From Peptococcaceae bacterium 1109 (lineage in GTDB: Bacteria > Bacillota > Limnochordia > Darwinibacteriales > Darwinibacteriaceae): 64,000 nucleotides of DNA. The stretch is from NCBI GenBank assembly GCA_001028815.1, contig LDJB01000002.1, forward strand, positions 1 to 64,000. The letters are read 5' to 3'. Below, one piece after another: positions 54,541 to 62,647 of this stretch. Under the pieces are notes generated by a model, which saw nothing but the letters and a program-made list of their open reading frames with translations, ran no database searches and was not told the DNA's origin. Within the stretch, counting starts at the first letter, position 1. Each line of letters opens with the position of its first letter. A program made the translations under genes and the position numbers.

Positions 54541-55314
54541 ATGGTTGCACCGGATTACAATGATCTTCTCCTTGCTTGGAGTTCTGGCCTGAAGAGGGAC
54601 ACCCCGGTCCCCTATTATTATCAGCTGAAGCAAATGATAAAGAACGACATTGAATCAGGTGCTCTTAAACATGGAGATCAGATCCCAACGGAACACGAAC
54701 TCAGCGCTGCCCTAGGCATCAGCCGTCCAACCATCAGGCAGTGCATGTCTGAACTAGTGAACGAAGGGTATCTTGTACGGGTGAAAGGCAAGGGGACCTT
54801 TGTCACTGGGCGGAAAATCGAAGCGAACTACATTCAAAGGCACCAGAGTTTTCACACCATGGTACGGGAGAGTGGCTTGACACCCTCAACAAAGGTGCTG
54901 TCCTTCAAGCTCATACCGGGCATTCCAGAGTACAATGAAAAACTGCAGATACCCATTACCGACGAGTTGTTTTACTTGTACCGCCTGTGCTTGGCCAATG
55001 ATGAGCCCATGCTGCTTATCGAGTCATATATGCCTGCCAAGCGCTTTCCTGGTTTGCTTGAAGTAGACTTTTCTGACAACGAACTTTATGCCACCCTGCG
55101 CAGCAAATACGGCCTTAAGCCCTTGATGCTGATTCGGGAAATAGAATCACGGAATGCTAGGCCCGAAGAGGCACGGCTCTTGAGCATTCCCAGGAATAAG
55201 GCTATCAGCTATGTAACCAATGTGGCACTCGATGAAGATAACGTTCCCTTTGAGTATTCCGTTTCGCGCTATAGAAGCGACCGGCATAAGTTCACCGTGT
55301 ACATGCGGTGTTAA
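54541..55314 (+). CDS. GntR-family regulator with UTRA domain
   Basis: 257 residues. The N-terminal winged helix-turn-helix (YYQLKQMIKNDIESGALKHG, ALGISRPTIRQCMSELVNEG, VRVKGKGTFVTG) is followed by a UTRA ligand-binding domain (about residues 100-250, with FYLYRLCLANDEPMLLIESY and MLIREIESRNARPEEARLL). HutC/UTRA regulators typically sense a small sugar-like or acidic metabolite. Divergent from the ABC/enolase/aldolase operon, so it probably represses it, and probably itself. Confidence 0.92.
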   Translation: MVAPDYNDLLLAWSSGLKRDTPVPYYYQLKQMIKNDIESGALKHGDQIPTEHELSAALGISRPTIRQCMSELVNEGYLVRVKGKGTFVTGRKIEANYIQRHQSFHTMVRESGLTPSTKVLSFKLIPGIPEYNEKLQIPITDELFYLYRLCLANDEPMLLIESYMPAKRFPGLLEVDFSDNELYATLRSKYGLKPLMLIREIESRNARPEEARLLSIPRNKAISYVTNVALDEDNVPFEYSVSRYRSDRHKFTVYMRC

Positions 55315-55347
55315 GCTGTCCCTTCCTTGTTAACCCAGCTTCCCCCA

Positions 55348-55379
55348 AACGGTTGGCATATGCCAGCCGTTTTTCTTTG
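55348..55379 (+). terminator. intrinsic terminator after the GntR gene
   Basis: AACGG-TTGGC pairs with GCCA-CCGTT around an ATAT loop and is followed by TTTTTCTTT. It is well placed 33 bp after the stop. Confidence 0.85.
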
Positions 55380-55482
55380 CAGTGCTTGGTGAGTGCGGAC
55401 GGAGCGCCACCTAGGTTACTAAGGCTTCCTTGCCCCTTCAGCAGGTAAATGCTAACATACAAGGCAGGAGAGGAGGCTGGCC

Positions 55483-56232
55483 GTGAAGCGAGTTGTGGAA
55501 GTGTGCTGTTACACCATTGAGGATGTACTGCTTGCCTATGAAGCGGGAGCAGGCCGGGTGGAGCTCTGTGCGGACTCTGCCGCGGGCGGGACTACCCCCA
55601 GCCTAGGGTTAGTTGAATATGTGGTTCAAAACGTCCCTATAGAGGTGTCCGTTATGATCCGGCCTAGAGGCGGGGATTTTGCTTACAGCCAGGCGGAGCT
55701 GGACATTATGGAGCGGGATATTAACAGGGCTGCGGAGGCAGGCGCGCAATGTGTGGTGTTTGGGATTCTCACAGAGGATGGGTTCGCAGACGTTGATACA
55801 ATGGCCAGGTTAACCCTAGCCGCGCAGAGGCTAGGGCTTAACGTAACATGCCACCGAGCCTTTGACCGGGCGCAAGACCCCTTAGGTTTCGCCCGCACTC
55901 TGGCCCGGCTCGGTGTCAACCGCCTCTTGACGTCCGGGCAAAAGCCCCATGTAACTGAAGGCCTCCCCCTTTTAAGGCAGCTAGTAGAAGAAGTGGGCGA
56001 CGACCTTTCCATCATGCCCTGCGGCAAAATCTCCAGCAGCCTTGTGGAGCAGGTGCTGCAGCTTGGCGTGTCTGAAATCCACTGCCGGCGGGTGGAAACT
56101 GTGAAATCTCCCATGCTCTATACTCCTGCCCTGACTATGGGCGATCCAAACTACAACGAGAACCTTAGGGTGCGCATTGACAAGGTGGAAACAGCGCGCA
56201 TCGTGGAGCTGGTGCGGAGCTGGGACAAATAG
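55483..56232 (+). CDS. cutC: CutC-family protein
   Basis: 249 residues, TIM-barrel CutC family (PF03932): VEVCCYTIEDVLLAYEAGAG, RVELCADSAAGGTTPSLGLV, VMIRPRGGDFAYSQAELDIM and FDRAQDPLGFARTLARLGVN. The family was named for copper tolerance in E. coli, but its real role is uncertain. It starts with GTG after a GGAGAGGAGG site. It has its own short upstream region and is not clearly part of the GntR transcript. Confidence 0.9.
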   Translation: MKRVVEVCCYTIEDVLLAYEAGAGRVELCADSAAGGTTPSLGLVEYVVQNVPIEVSVMIRPRGGDFAYSQAELDIMERDINRAAEAGAQCVVFGILTEDGFADVDTMARLTLAAQRLGLNVTCHRAFDRAQDPLGFARTLARLGVNRLLTSGQKPHVTEGLPLLRQLVEEVGDDLSIMPCGKISSSLVEQVLQLGVSEIHCRRVETVKSPMLYTPALTMGDPNYNENLRVRIDKVETARIVELVRSWDK

Positions 56233-56235
56233 AAA

Positions 56236-56258
56236 GCCGCCGCGCTCTCCGCGGCGGC
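56236..56258. terminator. bidirectional terminator, cutC and protease
   Basis: A 9-bp GC-only stem (GCCGCCGCG with CGCGGCGGC) around CTCTC. On the minus strand it is followed by TTTCTATTT, which suits termination of the protease gene. The plus side has a poor T tract. Confidence 0.75.
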
Positions 56259-56294
56259 TGTTGGTGCCCAGTCTCTGCTTTTGAGAGTGGCCTG

Positions 56295-57833
56295 TTACAG
56301 TTCAAACTCAAAGACAACCTCTGTTTTCTTGTCTACGCCAACAGAAGCCTGTTGGGAAGCAAGCTCCCAGCCTTCCGCTGCGGCGCTGTAGAAGGCTACA
56401 GTGACAGTGTAGTCCCCAGGCTGCAGGGCGTGGAAGGTGTGGCTTCCGTCCATCCCCGTGGTTCCGTAGGCCTTCAGCACACCATCGCTGCTGAAGACTG
56501 TGATCACGCCGTAGGACTCATCATCTTCATCTTCCAACACGAGGTTCGTCTTCACCTTCAAAGCACCGTAGGCCATAGGACGCAGTTCCCCGAGGATAGC
56601 AGCGGCATCGATTACGCCGTAGCCCAGCTCTTCCGTGAATCCACTTCCTTGCGCGGTCTGCTCAATTTGGTTCTTCAGTTCCACCGTACTAAGCTCTGGA
56701 TACTGGGAGAGGAGCAGTGCCGCGGCCCCGCACACGAAGGGCGATGCCATGGAGGTACCTTGCCAGGACTCATACCTGCCTTCAGTGACTGTGGAGTAGA
56801 TGTTCACCCCTGGGGCAGCCACCGAGTTCCACCAGCCCATGGTGGAGAAGTCCGCCTTCTCATTCCACGGCGTGGATGCGGCCACAGTCACTACCCCATT
56901 GTAAGCGCCGGGGTAGGAAATGACCCGCATGTAGTCGTTCCCTGCGGAAGTCACGAGGAGCACGCCCCGCTCTGCCGCGTAGTCAATGGCATCTTTGAAG
57001 GCAAAGCTGTAACCTCGCCCGCCGATGCTCATGTTGGCCACGATGCGCTTCTCAGGGTGCGCTTCTGCGTAATCTCCCAGGTGGAGCATGGCATCTGTGA
57101 GGTACCAGGTCCAGATGGTGTAATCAGAGTCCATCACCCGCACGGGCATGATGGGGCAGTCCCAAGCCACGCCTGCGATCTTGCCTGACCGGCCATCATC
57201 CGCGGCGATCCCCGCAACGTGGGTGCCGTGGCCGTGGAGGTCTAAGGTAGGCGTCCCTTCCCCAGTGGCATCAAAGCCCTCCACAAAGGCTTTCCCATCA
57301 AACTCAGGATGTGATGCATCTACTCCCGTGTCAATGATAGCCACAATTACATCCGGGCTTCCAGTGGTGATTTCCCAGGCTGCTTCCGCATTGATGTTCC
57401 TAAGGCCCCACTGCTTATCGTACTCCTCTGCTTCCGCCAGCGCGAGAAGCTCGATATCTCCCCAGCCATCTGGCTCAGGCAGTTCATAGCGCACGTTAGG
57501 CTCTGCGAGGAGCACTTCTTTATAGCTTCTGAGTTTGGCAATGAACGACCCTACAGACTCCCCTGGTGGAACGCTCGCCACCACCCAACCGATTTGCGGC
57601 CATTCGTGAAGAATAGCACTGCCTTCCTGGGCAAGCACTTGTTCCAAAGAACCGCTGGCATTAGCCTTGATCAAGACTTCCCCTTCCTTGAAGTCCAGGG
57701 CGGAGTAGTCGATAACGTCCCGGGCGGAGCTGGGCTTAAACTTACTGCCGCCCTTTCCGAAGGGCTGCAGCAGACACCCAGACAACAGGGATAAGATTAG
57801 CAATCCAACCAGCAAGCTTAAGAATCTCTTCAT
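56295..57833 (-). CDS. subtilisin-like (S8) lipoprotein protease, copy A
   Basis: About 512 residues from the ATG at 57833. Lipoprotein signal LLILSLLSGC with Cys20. A propeptide-like region (about 45-120, GEVLIKANASGSLEQVLAQE) precedes the S8 domain with catalytic Asp168 (AIIDTGVD), His202 (GHGTHVAGIA) and Ser361 (GTSMASPF), plus oxyanion Asn299 (SAGND). A C-terminal beta-sandwich of about 90 residues (DGSHTFHALQPGDYTVTVAF) follows. It is paralogous to copy B at 61108-62631. It is encoded 17 bp after the surface lipoprotein, so the two should be made together. Confidence 0.92.
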   Translation of the reverse strand: MKRFLSLLVGLLILSLLSGCLLQPFGKGGSKFKPSSARDVIDYSALDFKEGEVLIKANASGSLEQVLAQEGSAILHEWPQIGWVVASVPPGESVGSFIAKLRSYKEVLLAEPNVRYELPEPDGWGDIELLALAEAEEYDKQWGLRNINAEAAWEITTGSPDVIVAIIDTGVDASHPEFDGKAFVEGFDATGEGTPTLDLHGHGTHVAGIAADDGRSGKIAGVAWDCPIMPVRVMDSDYTIWTWYLTDAMLHLGDYAEAHPEKRIVANMSIGGRGYSFAFKDAIDYAAERGVLLVTSAGNDYMRVISYPGAYNGVVTVAASTPWNEKADFSTMGWWNSVAAPGVNIYSTVTEGRYESWQGTSMASPFVCGAAALLLSQYPELSTVELKNQIEQTAQGSGFTEELGYGVIDAAAILGELRPMAYGALKVKTNLVLEDEDDESYGVITVFSSDGVLKAYGTTGMDGSHTFHALQPGDYTVTVAFYSAAAEGWELASQQASVGVDKKTEVVFEFEL

Positions 57834-57849
57834 TTCCACAGCCCCCTTT

Positions 57850-59520
57850 CTATTCCTCAATCTCCGCAATGGTGGTAAAGATGAACTCGCCGTTCCTGGA
57901 TCCAGTCTGCGTATCTCCTAGGGCCAGGCCGCCGTAGGAATAAGCTTCCGAGAAGGCGCTGGGGCCATCTGTCTGGAAATGCTCGGCGTAGCTGTCAGCA
58001 ATATCCCAAGTGTAGACGTGGCCAGGATTTAGAGAGAAGCCCAGCTGCGCTTCTTCGTCCATGGAGATCCAATCATCCACGATCAGCCACGAGGTAGCGT
58101 CGTACACAGTCAGAAGGTACTCTATATACGCATCCGCAGGGAACTCAGCTTTCGTCCGCAATTCCCAAGTAAATGTGGGGTCAAGCTCCACGTCCTTTGC
58201 CCCGTTGCCAGGAGAGACGAGATAGATGTCCATAGGCGGCAGCGGTGTTACGTCCACCACTGTGGCTGGCCCATACCCCACGCTGTTGTAAGGCACCACT
58301 TTGTAGAAGGCACGCTTCCCAGGGGCTAGCTGGGGACTGTAGTCTGTCACTTGGAACACGCCGCCGCTGGCATGCTTTGTCCCGATGGTTGCAATTTCCC
58401 GGTAGTTAACTGCGTCAAAGCTGCGGTAGACCTTGTATCCATCAGCATTGCTTGCCGGCAGCCATAAGATGTACACGATCAGCATTGAGTCTCCAGGCAC
58501 AGCCTCTATGTCCGCGAGCTTGGGAGCGGCCAGGCGGTTCTGCCGCTGCTGCTTTTCCAGGATAGCTTCCTTGGAGTAGTAGCCGATGTTTTCCGCATAT
58601 GTTTCCGAGATAACCCCGACCAGTGGAATGGCAGCTGGCGCCGCAGATTGCCACGGTGCTTGGTTAAAGATTGTGACGGGCACCATGTAGATTACAGCGT
58701 TTTCGTTGTTGTCATACGCCAGGATGCGAATGTATGTCTCCCCGTTAGGCAGGGCGGTGGTATCGATTAGTACTTCAAGCTCATCTTCCTCGATGACCAT
58801 CCCTTCCCGGGGCGAGCGCTGCTCGCCGCCCACGTAGACGTAAAGCACATAAGTGGAGTTTTCCCCACTGACTTTGACCTGGAGGTTGTAAGTCCCAGAG
58901 AGTATATCCCCTGGTGCCACGTTCAGTTCAACTGTGGGCGGTATGGGTGAGAGGTTGGGGCCAAAGCTTCGGCGGGTGGGAATGTCAAACACCCGTTCCT
59001 TCCCTTCCTCAACCTGGACCGCCTGCACCCTTGTGGCTCCCCCATCGGGCCGTTCAACGATGATATCCCCCACCTGGCCTGCGGGGATGAGCAGGGTGAA
59101 CTCCCCTTGGGCATCAGTGGTGGTTTGGTAAGCGCCGTTCCAGGAGACTAGAGCACCCTCCACCGCCGGGCCTCCCTGCCCATCAGAGACAAAGCCCCGG
59201 AGCGTTCCTGTGCTCTCAGGTACCTTCCCCGACTTCGCGAAGACGGCCGTGACGGTAAGGTGATCTGTCATCACTACTTGCACCTCTGGGTCGTTGCCAA
59301 CTAAGTCACCTTCCCACCTCACAAAACTCCAGCCTTCCTCAGGCTGTGCCGTGAGGTTTACCACTGAATTCTGGCGATACGAGGTGTAATTAGGATCTCT
59401 TAGTACCCTCCCTTCTCCTTCGATCTTGATGGTGAGCCGCAAACCTGAGGAGCCGCCCAGGCAGCCTGCGATAGTGAGGGCCACCACCAGCAATCCGATT
59501 AACCACAAAGACCTGCGCAT
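57850..59520 (-). CDS. multidomain surface lipoprotein, copy A
   Basis: About 556 residues from the ATG at 59520 (GGAGG seven bases upstream). Lipobox ALTIAGC with Cys20. Order of domains: InlB-B-repeat-like (IKIEGEGRVLRDPNY, GWSFVRWEGDLVG), a carboxypeptidase-regulatory-like/CarboxypepD_reg domain (LRGFVSDGQGGPAVEGALVS), an Ig-like part with TVELNVAPGDILSG, a fibronectin III-like domain (ADGYKVYRSFDAVNYREIAT) and a C-terminal domain (PGHVYTWDIADSYAEHF) ending FIFTTIAEIEE. It looks like a surface-binding partner of the protease. Paralogous to 62648-64000. Confidence 0.83.
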   Translation of the reverse strand: MRRSLWLIGLLVVALTIAGCLGGSSGLRLTIKIEGEGRVLRDPNYTSYRQNSVVNLTAQPEEGWSFVRWEGDLVGNDPEVQVVMTDHLTVTAVFAKSGKVPESTGTLRGFVSDGQGGPAVEGALVSWNGAYQTTTDAQGEFTLLIPAGQVGDIIVERPDGGATRVQAVQVEEGKERVFDIPTRRSFGPNLSPIPPTVELNVAPGDILSGTYNLQVKVSGENSTYVLYVYVGGEQRSPREGMVIEEDELEVLIDTTALPNGETYIRILAYDNNENAVIYMVPVTIFNQAPWQSAAPAAIPLVGVISETYAENIGYYSKEAILEKQQRQNRLAAPKLADIEAVPGDSMLIVYILWLPASNADGYKVYRSFDAVNYREIATIGTKHASGGVFQVTDYSPQLAPGKRAFYKVVPYNSVGYGPATVVDVTPLPPMDIYLVSPGNGAKDVELDPTFTWELRTKAEFPADAYIEYLLTVYDATSWLIVDDWISMDEEAQLGFSLNPGHVYTWDIADSYAEHFQTDGPSAFSEAYSYGGLALGDTQTGSRNGEFIFTTIAEIEE

Positions 59521-59694
59521 CAACTATCCTCCCCTTCCTAGTCTCATACTTGAACGGATAGTTGTACAGGATCTCTTCCAAATCCTGCAGGAAAGCAAAT
59601 ATTTTACACTTATATGGACTTGTCCACCTTCTTTCCCGTAGCTAGAGTGGGAGAATGACAAAAAGCCCGAATTTACGAATTTACACAAACTTAA

Positions 59695-59719
59695 AGAGCC
59701 ACCCGACTGAGGTGGCTCT
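59695..59719 (-). terminator. intrinsic terminator after the HEPN gene
   Basis: AGAGCCACC pairs with GGTGGCTCT (9 bp) around a 7-base loop. On the minus strand TTTAAGTTT follows. It ends transcription from the gene at 59819-60643 before the lipoprotein gene. Confidence 0.75.
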
Positions 59720-59818
59720 GAAAGCACTATATAGGCCCGCTTTATGAATGCAGGTGCTCAAACAGCTATAGAGATACGGGGCGGCACGAGACGTGCTGTC
59801 CACGCTAAACAGCTTCGT

Positions 59819-60643
59819 TCATTGAGGATCCTTGAGCCAACGAAACAGCCAGTTCAGGAACAGTAACATCTCAAAGCACTCCTCCGGAGTTCTCTGTTCT
59901 TCATTCCCGTGGCTAAAGATGTTCCTGATCGCAACCATGGCACCCATGGCCAAATGCTTGTAACCATCTACGAAGTTTTGCTGGTTTTCTGGCTCAACCA
60001 AGTCTGTCCTAAGCCGATTTCCTGACCCAAAAGCATTTCCCATCAAGTCTTTTCCGAACCGTTGAGTCCCCGCGAGATCGCGCACATGATCCTCTAGTAT
60101 TTCGCTAGCCTTCCGAACGGCTTCGTTGTAATGACCGTCACTGAACAACTGTACTGGCTTCTCACTGATCTTAGGGTGAAGGTCATGTTGCCGCAGGCGT
60201 GCCTCAAGTTCCTTCGGTGGAACGGTGGTGCGCGGCAAGGCCTCGTCAAGCACCACAGAAGCTAGCTCTTGCCGCATATCGATTCCCAGACTGTAAAGAA
60301 TCTCGGATAGTTCGTCTAGCTCGGCTCTAGTCAGCGGATTTCGCTTATATCGGCGGTGATTTATCGCAGCCGGGACAATTTTCCTGATTAGGATCCAAGG
60401 CAGTCTTTCGTGATAGCGATACACGCGTTCTACAGCGTCCTCTAGGGCCTTTTGCTTTGGAATTCCTCTTCGTTCTGGTAGGTAGCTACTCACGTGGCTT
60501 TCAGCGAGGATAGTCTTGAACGTAACGGCATCTTCTGAGTACGACGATAAGGGCAGGAAACTATACAGTAGCCGCGCCAGCCGGTGGAGTCTTTCACGCT
60601 TATCAGCTGTAACTCTTCGGACTGCCTTCCTTCTTTTTCCCAT
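59819..60643 (-). CDS. HEPN protein, TIGR02391/Ymh-like
   Basis: About 274 residues from the ATG at 60643 (GGAAGG five bases upstream, while the frame to 60793 has no such site). The C-terminal 120 residues match the TIGR02391 (Ymh) family: LFSDGHYNEAVRKASEILED, GKDLMGNAFG, and AIRNIFSHGNEEQRTPEECF with the HEPN R-x4-H motif (RNIFSH). The basic N-terminus (MGKRRKAVRRVTADKRERLH) is followed by an unrecognised helical part. HEPN proteins of this type are linked to phage defence and toxin RNases. A role here is inference. It lies between two protease modules. Confidence 0.8.
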   Translation of the reverse strand: MGKRRKAVRRVTADKRERLHRLARLLYSFLPLSSYSEDAVTFKTILAESHVSSYLPERRGIPKQKALEDAVERVYRYHERLPWILIRKIVPAAINHRRYKRNPLTRAELDELSEILYSLGIDMRQELASVVLDEALPRTTVPPKELEARLRQHDLHPKISEKPVQLFSDGHYNEAVRKASEILEDHVRDLAGTQRFGKDLMGNAFGSGNRLRTDLVEPENQQNFVDGYKHLAMGAMVAIRNIFSHGNEEQRTPEECFEMLLFLNWLFRWLKDPQ

Positions 60644-60870
60644 ATTGCCTTCCACTCCTCTATCATAGACTGCCGGGACGGCCAAACAACCGACTGACGT
60701 CAAGCGCGGTCTAGCACACCGGCTCTGGCAACAATAAATGAGGGAGCTCTGTGTCATGAACGCTCGTTCTGCCTCTTTGAACCTATTGACCATGTTGTCT
60801 CCGAAACCCTCTTGTGTAGAGATAGAGGGACGATAGCAGTCTGGACGAACCGCACACCGCTTACGCAGTC

Positions 60871-60899
60871 AAAAAGCCGCCGCGACTTTGCGCGGCGGC
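60871..60899 (-). terminator. intrinsic terminator, protease remnant
   Basis: GCCGCCGCG and CGCGGCGGC form a 9-bp stem, followed on the minus strand by TTTTT. Almost the same hairpin lies after protease copy A (56236), so it was duplicated with the gene. Confidence 0.88.
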
Positions 60900-60915
60900 C
60901 AGGAATAGGCGTGCT

Positions 60916-61098
60916 TTATACTGGAGGGCCTTCACCTTCCAGGTCAAACTCAAATGTCACCCCGGCGGTAGCCCCGATCCCAACAGAGGTGGTTTGGGAG
61001 GCAATATCCCAGTCCTCTGAAACAGGGTTAAAGAAGGTCACCGTTACCGTATACTCTCCCGGCTGGATGGCTTGCTTGTCGGGGCCAGCCCTACAGCG
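60916..61098 (-). pseudogene. C-terminal remnant of a third S8 protease
   Basis: About 60 residues in frame, with no start: GPDKQAIQPGEYTVTVTFFN, EDWDIASQTTSVGIGATAGV, TFEFDLEGEGPPV and a stop. They match the C-terminal beta-sandwich of copies A and B (LQPGDYTVTVAF, WELASQQASVGV). It sits directly downstream of the stop of copy B and keeps its own terminator, so copy B replaced or recombined with the body of an older copy. Confidence 0.85.
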
Positions 61099-61107
61099 GC
61101 CTTAAGA

Positions 61108-62631
61108 CTATGTATCCAGCCTGAATTTTGCTTCCGCAACACTACCTAGGTTAACATGGACTTCTTTGAAGACGATCTCCCAACCTTCGGCAGGTGCGTC
61201 CCAGTAAGTCAATGTCACTTTGTACTTCCCTTGGGCAAGCCCGTGGAAGGTATGACTCCCATCTCCGCCGATTGTGCCATAACCTGCCAAAGACCCATCT
61301 GAAGCGAACAGGGTAATCACTCCGTAACCATCAGCCTTCGGGTCCAGGTCTGTCTCCACCACCAAAGTTCCGTAAGCCATGGGCTCCACCGGCCCTAGCA
61401 TGGCAAGCATGTCGATCACGCCGTGGCCCAGCCTCTCGTTGAATCCTACGCCCTGAGCAGTCTGTTCCAACTGATTCTTCACTTCCAGCGGCGTAAGCTC
61501 AGGGTACTCGGCCAAAAGGAGAGCTGCTGCACCGCTCACAAAGGGGGCAGCCATGGATGTCCCAGAGGCATAGGCATAGCCATCTCGGTAGGCAGAGAGG
61601 ATTCGCTCACCCGGGGCGGCAACGGAATTCCACCAGCCGGTGCTGGAGAAGTCGGCCCTTTCGTTTCTTGGCGTGGATGCAGCCACGCTCACCACCCCAT
61701 TGTACGCGGCAGGGTACGCAATGCTGCGGTTGTACTCGTTCCCCGCGGCCGCAATCACCACCACTCCCTGGGAAATAGCAAGATCGATGGCATCTTTCAG
61801 CGCGTAGCTGTAACCCCGCCCGCCTAGGCTCATGTTAGCCACAATCCGCTGCTCGAAAACGGCTGCATAGAGAGCCAAGCACTCCAGCGCGTCAATGAGG
61901 TATTCGGTGAGAATCTCCCCCGCAGAGTTCATTACCCTCACAGGCATGATGGGGCTGTCCCAAGCCACTCCCCCTACCTGGCCTGTGCGGCCGTCATCAG
62001 CGGCAATCCCGGCCACATGGGTACCGTGGCCATTGAGGTCCACGTCAGGCATGCCTTCGCCAGTAGCATCGTAGCCGTCCACAAACATCTTTCCCAGAAA
62101 CTCACTGTGGCCAACATCCACCCCCGTGTCAATGATAGCTACAATCACATCCGGGGCACCTACGGTGAGATCCCAAGCAGCTTCAGCGTTAATGTTCGTA
62201 AACCCCCACTGCCTATCGTAGAGATCCCCTTCTGGTTCTACGAGGATCTCCAGTTCACCCACTCCCCGCTGCACGGGAAGGGTGTACCGGAGATTAGGCT
62301 CTACGAGCAGTACCTCTTTGTAGCCCTTGAGTGTATCCATGAAGGACCCCACCGTCTCCCCCTCAGGCACAGTGGCCGCAACCCAGCCGATCTCTGGCCA
62401 TTCCCGTGAGATGACGCTCCCTTCCTTCACCAGCACATCCTCGAGGGAGCCAACGGCGTTAGCCTTAACTAGCACTTCCCCTTCTTTTACGTCCCAAGCA
62501 GAGTAGTCGAAGTAGTCCCGGGCAGAAGTGGGCCGTCCCAGGCTTCCTCCCCTTCCAAAGGGATGGAGCAGGCACCCAGTAAAGACCAGGGCGACCAGTA
62601 TTCCAAGGAACAAAAGCCACAGCTTTTTCAT
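61108..62631 (-). CDS. subtilisin-like (S8) lipoprotein protease, copy B
   Basis: About 507 residues from the ATG at 62631 (GGAGG seven bases upstream). Lipobox VALVFTGC with Cys20. S8 triad Asp168 (AIIDTGVD), His202 (GHGTHVAGIA) and Ser359 (SGTSMAAPF), with oxyanion Asn298 (AAAGNEY). The propeptide-like part and C-terminal sandwich are as in copy A. The two proteins align end to end with most differences in loops (the 236-262 region and the C-terminal domain). It follows its lipoprotein partner by about 17 bp. Confidence 0.92.
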   Translation of the reverse strand: MKKLWLLFLGILVALVFTGCLLHPFGRGGSLGRPTSARDYFDYSAWDVKEGEVLVKANAVGSLEDVLVKEGSVISREWPEIGWVAATVPEGETVGSFMDTLKGYKEVLLVEPNLRYTLPVQRGVGELEILVEPEGDLYDRQWGFTNINAEAAWDLTVGAPDVIVAIIDTGVDVGHSEFLGKMFVDGYDATGEGMPDVDLNGHGTHVAGIAADDGRTGQVGGVAWDSPIMPVRVMNSAGEILTEYLIDALECLALYAAVFEQRIVANMSLGGRGYSYALKDAIDLAISQGVVVIAAAGNEYNRSIAYPAAYNGVVSVAASTPRNERADFSSTGWWNSVAAPGERILSAYRDGYAYASGTSMAAPFVSGAAALLLAEYPELTPLEVKNQLEQTAQGVGFNERLGHGVIDMLAMLGPVEPMAYGTLVVETDLDPKADGYGVITLFASDGSLAGYGTIGGDGSHTFHGLAQGKYKVTLTYWDAPAEGWEIVFKEVHVNLGSVAEAKFRLDT

Positions 62632-62647
62632 TGCGCCATCCTCCCTT

